In this document: in pieces, positions 36,319 through 43,907 of the stretch
Layout of the letters: each line of letters opens with the position of its first letter
Position numbering within the stretch: position 1 is the first letter of the stretch
NCBI GenBank assembly: GCA_964538375.1
Contig: CAZIFQ010000011.1
Coordinates: forward strand, 25,738 to 89,737
Origin: JAUUZQ01 sp964538375
GTDB taxonomy: Bacteria; Bacteroidota; Bacteroidia; Bacteroidales; GCA-2748055
Length of the DNA: 64,000 nucleotides
Reading direction: 5' to 3'
The notes under the pieces: model-generated
The model's input: only the letters and a program-made list of their open reading frames with translations
The model's database searches: none
What the model was told of the DNA's origin: nothing
Program-made: the position numbers and the translations under genes

Positions 36319-37575
36319 ATGAAATTTTCAAGAATCATATTTGTGGTTTTTGCAATATTTGCAATGGCCGGCTGTGCACCAGGGGAAAAGCAAGACGCTG
36401 GGAAAACTGCATCCGAAATTTTAGAAAATCCTGATTACCTGGCATTCTCCTATGGTGGCTATCGGGCACTTTCGAGAGACACTGTCCCAACAGTAAATCA
36501 ACTTAAGGATGATATGAAGATCCTCTCAGCCATGGGAATTAAGATTATCCGTACCTATAATACCCAACAATTTGCTCAGGCAGCTAATCTCCTGACTGCC
36601 ATCCGTGAGTTAAAAAACGAAGATTCTACTTTCGAAATGTATGTAATGCTTGGTGCATGGATAGATTGTGAAGGTGCATGGACAGGGACAGTAAACCACG
36701 AAGTAGAAAGCATAGATAACAATACTGTTGAAATAGAGGCAGCGGTCACTATGGCCAATGCCTATCCCGATATAGTGAAGGTTATTGCGGTAGGCAATGA
36801 GGCCATGGTACATTGGGCAGCGAGTTACTATGTGGAACCCGGTATTATTTTAAAGTGGGTTGAACATCTGCAGGAATTAAAAGCATCCGGGAATCTCCCG
36901 GCAGAAATTTGGATCACCAGTTCAGATAACTTTGCCTCCTGGGGAGGAAACGATGATAGTTATCATAAAGAGGACCTTGTGAAATTAATCAAAGCTGTCG
37001 ATTACATTTCCCTGCATACTTACCCATATCACCAAAGTCATTATGGTCCCGAATTCTGGTTTGTCCCAGCTGATGAGGAAAATTTATCAAAACTGGAACA
37101 AATTGATGCTGCCATGGTAAGAGCTGCGGATGTTGCCAAAGCACAATATCAAAGTACAGTTGATTACATAACAAGTTTGGGAATTGAAAAACCAATCCAT
37201 ATTGGAGAAACAGGATGGGCAAGCATTGACAATAGCATTACCGGGCCAGATGGATCGAAGGCAGCAGATGAATATAAGGAAAAGCTTTTCTACGAGCACG
37301 TGAGGTCCTGGACCAATGAAGCTGGTATGTCGTGTTTCTTTTTTGAAGCATTTGACGAACGGTGGAAAGATGCGATTAATCCTGCAGGATCTGAAAACCA
37401 TTTTGGTATGATTAACCTCCAGGGTCAGGCAAAATATGCCATTTGGGAATTGGTAGACAATGGAACATTTAATGGACTGACCAGGGATGGTGTAGCAATT
37501 ACTAAAACCTATGGTGGAGATGAAGCTGCATTGCTGGAAGACGTTCTTGCTCCACCTTTAAAAAAGGAGCAGTAA
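36319..37575 (+). CDS. GH17-family lipoprotein
   Basis: The 418-residue lipoprotein has Cys19 in a canonical lipobox (MAGC) and a GH17 catalytic domain. The acid/base is Glu161 in VIAVGNEAMVHW and the nucleophile is Glu297 in IHIGETGWAS. A glucan-binding aromatic track (WGGNDDSYHKEDL, TYPYHQSHYGPEFW) lies between them. It is probably periplasmic or on the outer membrane and shortens beta-1,3-glucan fragments released by the GH16 enzyme. It is followed after 17 bases by the sugar symporter gene. Confidence 0.87.
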   Translation: MKFSRIIFVVFAIFAMAGCAPGEKQDAGKTASEILENPDYLAFSYGGYRALSRDTVPTVNQLKDDMKILSAMGIKIIRTYNTQQFAQAANLLTAIRELKNEDSTFEMYVMLGAWIDCEGAWTGTVNHEVESIDNNTVEIEAAVTMANAYPDIVKVIAVGNEAMVHWAASYYVEPGIILKWVEHLQELKASGNLPAEIWITSSDNFASWGGNDDSYHKEDLVKLIKAVDYISLHTYPYHQSHYGPEFWFVPADEENLSKLEQIDAAMVRAADVAKAQYQSTVDYITSLGIEKPIHIGETGWASIDNSITGPDGSKAADEYKEKLFYEHVRSWTNEAGMSCFFFEAFDERWKDAINPAGSENHFGMINLQGQAKYAIWELVDNGTFNGLTRDGVAITKTYGGDEAALLEDVLAPPLKKEQ

Positions 37576-37592
37576 TAAAATAAACTGATCAG

Positions 37593-38948
37593 ATGAGCAC
37601 CAACACTACAAAACTATCTTTTAAGGAGAAAATCGGGTATAGCCTGGGTGATACGGCCTCTCACTTCGTATGGGATATGGTAGGATTCTGGATCCTGATT
37701 TTTTACACAGACACTTTTGGGATATCAGCCGCTGCTGCAGGTACAATTATGTTGATCGCCAGGGCCTGGGACATGGTTAGTGATCCTTTAATGGGTATTA
37801 TCGCTGATCGTACAAACACACGATGGGGTAAATTCAGACCCTATATCCTCTGGATGGCTTTACCTTATAGTGTTTTGGCAGTGTTGACGTTCACAACTCC
37901 CAATTTCGGACCTACAGGAAAGGTCTTATATGCAGGGATAACATATTTATCACTGATGACTGTTTTTACAGCCATCAACCTCCCCTACTCTTCCCTGGGG
38001 GCAGTTATGACCTCAGACTCGTATGAACGTGCCGGCTTGAACTCATATCGTTTTATTTTTGCCTTTGTTGGTCAATTTATCGTCTCAGGTACAGCATTAT
38101 ACCTGGCAAATTTCTTTGGAAAGGGTGACAATGCCAAGGGATATCAGTACACACTCATCCTCTTCTCAATCATCTCCTTTATTCTGTTCATGATCACCTT
38201 TAGAACAACCCGCGAAAGAGTAGCACCTCCAAAGGCACAGAAGGAAAATATAAAAGAAGATGTAAAAAACCTGTTTAAGAACCGTCCATGGATGATCCTG
38301 TTTTTTGTAGGTATTATATCCTTTGTCATGTTTGCCATGCAAAACCTTTCGGTAGCCTACTATTTCAAGTATTATATTGGTAATGCGGAGGGTGTTCAGT
38401 TGTTCAATGTTATAGGAACAGTTGCTTTGATTGCTACGATACCATTTTCTAAACCACTGGCAAAAAGATTTGGAAAACGAAAAGTTTTCCTTGCCAGTTC
38501 ATTGATATCCGGGGCCTTTTTTATTCTGCTTTTCATCCCTGGAAAAGATAATATCGGAATGATATATACCTTTAATATTCTTGCCAAAATGGCCTATGCC
38601 CCTGCAGTGCCATTACTCTGGACTATGCTTGGAGACACAGCAGATTATTCGGAATGGAAATCGGGAAGACGTTCAACGGGACTCGTATTTTCAGCTGCCA
38701 CATTTGCACAGAAAGCCGGATGGGGAATTGGAGGTGCTTTGGCAGGATGGATGCTGGCCCTTTTTCATTTTGAAGCAAACATGATACAAACAGAAACTGC
38801 TATCACGGGCATAAAACTTATGATTTCTGTAATTCCGGGAATATTGTATATGTCCTGTGCAATCCTGCTGTATTTCTATAATATAGATCAAAAGACCTGC
38901 CTGGTAATGCAAAAGGACCTGGAAGCAAGGAGAGCGGCGGAGAAATAA
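37593..38948 (+). CDS. GPH-family sugar/cation symporter (MFS)
   Basis: The 451-residue protein has 12 membrane helices. GPH-type motifs are visible: KIGYSLGDTASHFVWD near the N-terminus, ARAWDMVSDPLMGIIADRT between helices 2 and 3, and WTMLGDTADYSEW around residue 350. Members import disaccharides and oligosaccharides with sodium or protons. As the last gene of the glucan cluster it is the probable importer of beta-1,3-gluco-oligosaccharides. It stands where a Sus-type locus would have an inner-membrane transporter. Confidence 0.88.
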   Translation: MSTNTTKLSFKEKIGYSLGDTASHFVWDMVGFWILIFYTDTFGISAAAAGTIMLIARAWDMVSDPLMGIIADRTNTRWGKFRPYILWMALPYSVLAVLTFTTPNFGPTGKVLYAGITYLSLMTVFTAINLPYSSLGAVMTSDSYERAGLNSYRFIFAFVGQFIVSGTALYLANFFGKGDNAKGYQYTLILFSIISFILFMITFRTTRERVAPPKAQKENIKEDVKNLFKNRPWMILFFVGIISFVMFAMQNLSVAYYFKYYIGNAEGVQLFNVIGTVALIATIPFSKPLAKRFGKRKVFLASSLISGAFFILLFIPGKDNIGMIYTFNILAKMAYAPAVPLLWTMLGDTADYSEWKSGRRSTGLVFSAATFAQKAGWGIGGALAGWMLALFHFEANMIQTETAITGIKLMISVIPGILYMSCAILLYFYNIDQKTCLVMQKDLEARRAAEK

Positions 38949-39071
38949 TCGGTGAAACAATTCGTAAATATCTCCCGAATTATTAATTCCATTCTTTTTA
39001 TCTTTGGGAGATAATTCATCGGCAAATTATTACGTTTAATTTATTTGGGCCCGATTTGCATGTAGATATTT

Positions 39072-40214
39072 ATGAAAAAAGTTACCATCATAGTAATCGT
39101 CCTGCTGGGAGTTTCCCTGCACATTCAAGGACAAAAAGCAAATGTGTTTGCTGCCTTTCAGTTGATTGAAAACGAGAAGTATACAGATGCAAAAAAAGCG
39201 GTTGACGAGGCCCTGGAAGATGAAAAAACCAGGGATTGGTCCAGGACCTGGTATGCCCGAGGACTCCTTTGTCAGAAGGCATATGAGAAAGGTATGAAGA
39301 ACAAGGACCAGAAGTTGTATGAACTTTATCCGGATCAATTGTTTCTTTCTTATGAATCCTTCGAAAAATCGCTTGCCTACAAAAGGAGCGCCCGGATTAC
39401 TGATCAAATAGAACCCATCTACATTAAATTGGCCAATGATTTCCTTGTCATGGGTGAGAAGGAGTATAAAGCAAAAAAATATGAAAAATCACTGAAGGCC
39501 TACGAAAATGCATTGAAGATCAATGAGAGTCCCATCCTCTCGGTGGAGCTTGACACCAACCTGGTTTACAACACCGCACTTGCTGCATTTAAAAGCAAAC
39601 AATATAATACTTCGCTCGCTTACCTCGAGCGACTGAATGAGATGAGCTACTCTTCCAATGTACCACACTTGCTATCTGCAGTTCATCTTGCCTTGAAAGA
39701 TACAAGCAGTGCAGAAACGGTTTTAAGGGAAGGAATTGACCATTATAAAACGAACGAAGAGCTTATCCTTGTTTTTATAGATCTGCTCTATAGTACCGAC
39801 AAGTGTAAAGAAGCTGTTGCTGTGCTCGATAGCGCGGCTTTAAGAAGTCCGAAGAAATACATATTCCCTTTTACCAAGGGACTCGTTTACCAGAAAAAAG
39901 AGATATATGAAAAAGCTATTGAAGCATATAAGGAAGCCATAAAAGTAGATCCAGAGATGCTAAGCTCATATACCAACATAGGAACATGCTATTTTAATAT
40001 CGGAGTGGAGAAGGAGCAAAATGCCAGATTGATAAATGACAGCAAAAGCTTTCGTGAAGAACTAGTCAAGTCTGAATCTGCTAAAAAGGAAGCCGTCTCC
40101 TGGCTGGAGAAGGCCCTCGAAAAAGATCCCAAAAACGAGACAGTCAAGAACCAGCTAATTCAACTCTATCGCTCACTCCGCATGATTGATAAGATCAATG
40201 AACTGACCCCCTGA
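39072..40214 (+). CDS. Secreted tetratricopeptide-repeat protein
   Basis: The 380-residue protein has a signal peptide (ending HIQGQK) and several TPR units. Clear examples are GEKEYKAKKYEKSLKAYENALKIN (about 130-153, seen as a helix pair) and EIYEKAIEAYKEAIKVDPEML (about 275-300), with a final WLEKALEKDPKNETVKNQLIQLY. TPR helices mediate protein-protein contacts, and periplasmic TPR proteins often support secretion or envelope assembly. No enzyme domain was seen. It is convergent with the DUF3078 gene, 10 bases away. Confidence 0.82.
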   Translation: MKKVTIIVIVLLGVSLHIQGQKANVFAAFQLIENEKYTDAKKAVDEALEDEKTRDWSRTWYARGLLCQKAYEKGMKNKDQKLYELYPDQLFLSYESFEKSLAYKRSARITDQIEPIYIKLANDFLVMGEKEYKAKKYEKSLKAYENALKINESPILSVELDTNLVYNTALAAFKSKQYNTSLAYLERLNEMSYSSNVPHLLSAVHLALKDTSSAETVLREGIDHYKTNEELILVFIDLLYSTDKCKEAVAVLDSAALRSPKKYIFPFTKGLVYQKKEIYEKAIEAYKEAIKVDPEMLSSYTNIGTCYFNIGVEKEQNARLINDSKSFREELVKSESAKKEAVSWLEKALEKDPKNETVKNQLIQLYRSLRMIDKINELTP

Positions 40215-40224
40215 TTCATCACTC

Positions 40225-42117
40225 CTAGAATTTAAAGGCAACAGATAGCCCTACAAACTCTCTGAACTGCAATTTAGGTTCTTTCAGCTGAATATCATCT
40301 ACTAAAACAGGATGATCCATTTCATCAGTAATTGAAAAGAGAATGTCTTTATCATAAATCAAATGCAGGTTGGCTGATACTGTGAAAAACCAGGTGATCT
40401 GCTTTTTGAGACTGATCTCCCAATCAAAGTCAACATTCAATGGACGAGCCGTATAGCTGGTGAACATTCTTAATGAATTATCTATCTCTAATCCTTTCAT
40501 GATCTTCAACTTGTTCTTCATTACCAGCTGTCCACCCATCTCCTGCTTCGTACGCCTGTCATCTTCAATACCATGATGCGTCTGATCAATTATAGCAGTG
40601 TCGAGCACAAAAGTATTTTTATAGGAGAGTGGAGAGAAGTTAATCAGCGTATGTTTCCAAGGCTTGTATTCAACACCAAGACCGATGGTAAAGGTTCCTG
40701 GATTTAAAAATTTTGAGACCGCTACTGAATCATTAGGATAATCAAATCCTTTTGCAAACTGGTTCTTCATATAAAAAACGGTAGAGAAATCGAATTTCCC
40801 TTTTATCACCTTGTTGTATTGAGAATTTATTTCAAAAATATCGGTATTGGTTCTTAAACCATAATCACCTGACAATATAGAACCATATTTTATACGGGCA
40901 GAACTGATCCACTTCTGCTTCTTCCTGATATCATTATACTTTGCCTCTCCCTTGACATCCAACATGCTGGAGATAGAGCTTTGCCCACCTTTCGCCCAAT
41001 ACTTGGAAAGAAGGGCCTGGCTGAATGCAAAGGAAGTAGCAAGATCATATTCCCAGTAAATAGGCACCTGTTTTATCGGTTCCATGGCAGCAAGTGATGT
41101 TTTTGGTACTGCAAATGTAAAAGGGACATCTTCAACTACCCGTTTCGTCATCCTGTTGATGTTCACTTCATCCTCCAGGTAGAGGGAAAGGTTGTTCCGG
41201 GAAGGGTTCCCCATCCATATAGTAATCGAATCATTCCGGTAGTTTTTTACCCAGATACGGTTCATATCTTCAGTCCCCGTTCCTATCCATATTGGAGTTT
41301 TATGTCCATTGATATCACCGATAAATAACTGCACTGAATCACGGTTTTCTGTATAACGCAACAACTCATCAACTGCAAATTTCACAGAATCTGTTACTTT
41401 CTCATTGGGCAGGATATAAAAAGGGGATTCATCATTAGCTACCATGGCCCAGGTAGTATCTGAGAAAATGATACCCGTAGAATCAAATAAGAAGGTGAGA
41501 TAATTCATACCATCCGGCATAGATACTGGAGGAGATAGCTCTTTATTTTTTATCTTAAAAAGCTGCACCATCATTGAATCCAGGTAAACTGAATCGATGT
41601 ATATATTAATGATGGTATCAGGGGCCTGAAATAACGAGTCAAGCAGTACTGCTGAATCAGGCAGAGTGTCTGCCAGGAGAAATTCAAAATGAAACTCGGG
41701 CTCCTCGATGATTTCCTCAGTAATAAACAGATCCGGTTTCAGCTGGACAGAAGAGAAAATAAATGTTGAATCATTCAGCCATTCTAAGCCCATAGTATCC
41801 GCCCGTACAAAAGCCACTTCCTTGAAAGATATAGAATCGAAGGAAAATATCGACAAGCGTTGTTCAACGCTATCGAAGGGCTCTCTAGCATAATTGACCA
41901 ATCTCTCAATGGAATATTTCAAATTATTTCCCTTATCACGCCATAGATTTTCCTTATCCAGCAAATCTCCTAAATACGCAGAGGCAGATTCCGGGGTAAA
42001 AAGGATTGATTCTGAGGATATTGTATCGCTTTCATTTACTTGAAACTCCACTTCGCCCTGGGCAAACATGCCTGTCATGAATGATACTCCGGCGATAAAT
42101 AGGATAATACGACGCAT
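40225..42117 (-). CDS. DUF3078 outer-membrane beta-barrel protein
   Basis: The 630-residue protein has a signal peptide (MRRIILFIAGVSFMTGMFAQ). A periplasmic N-terminal half rich in Asp/Ser/Thr comes next, then a C-terminal DUF3078 domain from about residue 375. There LLSKYWAKGGQSSISSMLDVKG, NPGTFTIGLGVEYKPWKHTLINFSPL and alternating strands end in LSVAFKF, a typical barrel C-terminus. DUF3078 proteins are common in Bacteroidota outer membranes and have no known function. The frame opens at a TTG at 42138, but the ATG at 42117 sits exactly at the signal peptide. The family usually lacks so long an N-terminal extension. Confidence 0.8.
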   Translation of the reverse strand: MRRIILFIAGVSFMTGMFAQGEVEFQVNESDTISSESILFTPESASAYLGDLLDKENLWRDKGNNLKYSIERLVNYAREPFDSVEQRLSIFSFDSISFKEVAFVRADTMGLEWLNDSTFIFSSVQLKPDLFITEEIIEEPEFHFEFLLADTLPDSAVLLDSLFQAPDTIINIYIDSVYLDSMMVQLFKIKNKELSPPVSMPDGMNYLTFLFDSTGIIFSDTTWAMVANDESPFYILPNEKVTDSVKFAVDELLRYTENRDSVQLFIGDINGHKTPIWIGTGTEDMNRIWVKNYRNDSITIWMGNPSRNNLSLYLEDEVNINRMTKRVVEDVPFTFAVPKTSLAAMEPIKQVPIYWEYDLATSFAFSQALLSKYWAKGGQSSISSMLDVKGEAKYNDIRKKQKWISSARIKYGSILSGDYGLRTNTDIFEINSQYNKVIKGKFDFSTVFYMKNQFAKGFDYPNDSVAVSKFLNPGTFTIGLGVEYKPWKHTLINFSPLSYKNTFVLDTAIIDQTHHGIEDDRRTKQEMGGQLVMKNKLKIMKGLEIDNSLRMFTSYTARPLNVDFDWEISLKKQITWFFTVSANLHLIYDKDILFSITDEMDHPVLVDDIQLKEPKLQFREFVGLSVAFKF

Positions 42118-42152
42118 AATAAGTGCTTTGATGATCAATTATTTTCCGTCTG

Positions 42153-42160
42153 CAAAGATA
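42153..42160 (-). promoter_or_regulatory. Putative -7 box of the DUF3078 gene
   Basis: TATCTTTG on the minus strand matches TAnnTTTG, 35 bases before the ATG at 42117. No matching -33 TTG was found. Confidence 0.35.
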
Positions 42161-42292
42161 CGCAGTCATATATAAACGAAGAAGATGTTTGGCTTATTTT
42201 CTGATTTTAAATGTATCTCACCCGATTTCTTCGGGCTCGTGAGCTCGCTCCCCAGGGTCGCTCGGTTCCGCCACCCAAAATTCATAAAATGC

Positions 42293-42327
42293 AAAAAGCA
42301 GAAATGAAACAATCACCTCTGCTTTTT
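42293..42327 (-). terminator. Terminator of the tRNA-Leu cluster
   Basis: On the minus strand AAAAAGCAGA and TCTGCTTTTT (42302-42293 and 42327-42318) form a perfect 10-bp stem immediately downstream of tRNA-Leu(CAG), with T residues at its 3' side. Confidence 0.7.
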
Positions 42328-42330
42328 TAG

Positions 42331-42414
42331 TGCCCAGGAAAGGACTCGAACCTTCACATACTTGCGTACACTAGTCCCTGAAACTAGCGCGTCTACCAAT
42401 TCCGCCACCTGGGC
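42331..42414 (-). tRNA. tRNA-Leu (anticodon CAG)
   Basis: The 84-nt class II tRNA folds with acceptor GCCCAGG/CCTGGGC, a D-arm containing GGCGGAATTGGTAGACGC, anticodon stem CTAGT/ACTAG around loop TTCAGGG, a variable arm, and T-arm GGTTCGAGTCC. The anticodon is CAG. CCA is not encoded. It reads CUG leucine codons. It is downstream of the GAG isoacceptor with a 74-nt spacer. Confidence 0.92.
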
Positions 42415-42452
42415 TATTATAAGGAAAAAGAATAAGGTAAAAAGGAAAAAGT

Positions 42453-42483
42453 GTGAATCCTTTTTACTTTTTACTTTTTACTT
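42453..42483. repeat. CTTTTTA tandem word array between the tRNA-Leu genes
   Basis: GTGAATCC followed by three copies of the 7-bp word TTTTTAC lies between the two tRNA genes. Nearly the same sequence recurs upstream of the second tRNA at 42612-42643. Confidence 0.7.
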
Positions 42484-42488
42484 AAAAG

Positions 42489-42574
42489 TGCCCAGAACAA
42501 GAATCGAACTTGCACGACCAAATTAGGTCACTAGGCCCTCAACCTAGCGCGTCTACCAGTTCCGCCACCTGGGC
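42489..42574 (-). tRNA. tRNA-Leu (anticodon GAG)
   Basis: The 86-nt class II tRNA has acceptor GCCCAGG/TCTGGGC (one G-U pair), a D-arm almost identical to its neighbour, anticodon stem CTAGG/CCTAG around loop TTGAGGG, a long variable arm and T-arm GTTCGATTC. The anticodon is GAG, reading CUC and CUU. CCA is not encoded. It is the first gene of the two-tRNA unit. Confidence 0.92.
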
Positions 42575-42611
42575 TAATACAAGGAAAAAGAGCCAAGGAA
42601 AAATGAAAAAT

Positions 42612-42643
42612 GTGAATCCTTTTTACTTTTTACTTTTTACTTT
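42612..42643. repeat. CTTTTTA tandem word array upstream of tRNA-Leu(GAG)
   Basis: GTGAATCC plus three TTTTTAC words copy the array at 42453-42483, including the preceding purine-rich AAGGAAAAA stretch. This may be a duplicated spacer. Confidence 0.7.
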
Positions 42644-42652
42644 ATAAAAGAA

Positions 42653-42676
42653 CAACCCCGAACGAATTCGGGGTTG
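42653..42676 (-). terminator. Terminator after the PKD lipoprotein gene
   Basis: CAACCCCGAA and TTCGGGGTTG form a perfect 10-bp stem. Read on the minus strand the loop is TTCG, a stable UUCG tetraloop, followed by a T-containing run. It sits 50 bases downstream of the minus-strand gene ending at 42726. Confidence 0.85.
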
Positions 42677-42725
42677 CAAATATATTAATTTTTTTACGAA
42701 TGATTGAGAAGGTCTTGTGAATTTT

Positions 42726-43751
42726 TTACTTCTTTTTACTGAACTTGTTATCCTTCGCTGCTCTGTACTCAGAAGCTTTCTTGTTCGCTGCCAGATCTAA
42801 CGCTAACTTCTTCTTGCCTACCCGGGTTAAAATGGCCTTTTTTGTTGGCTCATAATAATCAACATAAGCAACGAAATCATGTATGTATCCTGCTTCCAGG
42901 TATTGAGTTTGAATCCAATCTACACTCTCACCAGCCAGGTTATAGTTATCATGATCTGCTTCCCAAACATCTACATACCACTCCTGCTCAGCCAGGTCTT
43001 CAAATACACACTTACCTAATTCAGAAGTAAATTCTTCGCCTGTGCCATTGGTAGATTCTTCCCAATCAAACACAGAAGGAAACAAGATAACTGATGCTCC
43101 TTCAACAGGATATTCATCATAATATTCCAGGACGGTGATTCTGACTGTAGAATTATATCCTTCATACACATCGATTGTCTTTGAGTAAGAATCAACATCA
43201 TCACCTAGTCCGTAAGCATGCAGGGTAACCGTATATGTACCCGGAGTATCGTAACTGTAGGTTGGTGAAACTATATCGGTACTAACCTCATCCCCAAATT
43301 CCCACATCACTGTAGCCGCATCGCTTGATGTGTTATTGAATGTAATCTGCTCACCAACAAATACTACATCAGTCTCAACATCCATATCACCATTGTCACC
43401 GGGCAGTTCCGTTGTTATATAGAAATCTGCATATGGCTCTGGGTAAACAACCGGATCAACCGTGATAGTAGCATAGGCAACATCAAAACCGGATTTCTGT
43501 CCAAATGCTTTAAGTGTAACTTCATAGCTTCCTGCTTCCAGAAATTGATGAACAGGATTAAATTCTACTGTACCAGTTCCGTCGTCAAATTCCCACTGGA
43601 AGGACTCAGCATCATAAGATAGATTTTCAAAATAAACCTCCTCACCTGCAAAAGGGGCTATTGGTGAATAAATGAAATCCGCAACCGGATCCTTGTAACA
43701 GCTTGACATTACTATTGCAATTGCTGTAAGTATTATTATTAATCGTTTCAT
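42726..43751 (-). CDS. PKD-domain lipoprotein
   Basis: The 341-residue lipoprotein has Cys18 (VMSSC) and two PKD domains at about 25-98 and 108-195. The hallmark strands are FQWEFDDGTGTVEFNPVHQF, and VMWEFGDEVSTDIVSPTYSY with the end GTYTVTLHAYG. A third beta-rich domain (about 195-290) resembles a carboxypeptidase-regulatory-like fold (TVRITVLEYYDEYPVEGASVILF). The C-terminus is Lys/Ala-rich. PKD domains are usually protein- or glycan-binding modules of surface proteins. Function unknown. Confidence 0.82.
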   Translation of the reverse strand: MKRLIIILTAIAIVMSSCYKDPVADFIYSPIAPFAGEEVYFENLSYDAESFQWEFDDGTGTVEFNPVHQFLEAGSYEVTLKAFGQKSGFDVAYATITVDPVVYPEPYADFYITTELPGDNGDMDVETDVVFVGEQITFNNTSSDAATVMWEFGDEVSTDIVSPTYSYDTPGTYTVTLHAYGLGDDVDSYSKTIDVYEGYNSTVRITVLEYYDEYPVEGASVILFPSVFDWEESTNGTGEEFTSELGKCVFEDLAEQEWYVDVWEADHDNYNLAGESVDWIQTQYLEAGYIHDFVAYVDYYEPTKKAILTRVGKKKLALDLAANKKASEYRAAKDNKFSKKK

Positions 43752-43907
43752 GATCTTGTATTTAGTTTTTATTCTTGCAGGTTCTTTTCTTCCTGTCCAT
43801 TATTAGTCTCACTGTACAATATCCAAAATGTGTGCCAAAAAAGAGACATTGGAAAATTTACAGGATTTTCATTCCTTTATACGTCCGAAACTAATAAAAT
43901 AATCAAC

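Noticed and set aside
30420..38948. Classical Sus-type polysaccharide utilisation locus
   Set aside because: No SusC, SusD or hybrid two-component regulator is present in or beside the cluster.
42331..42574. tRNA-linked integrative element
   Set aside because: No integrase, phage or plasmid gene lies on either side, and the flanking genes are ordinary; only a weak 11-nt match to the tRNA was found.
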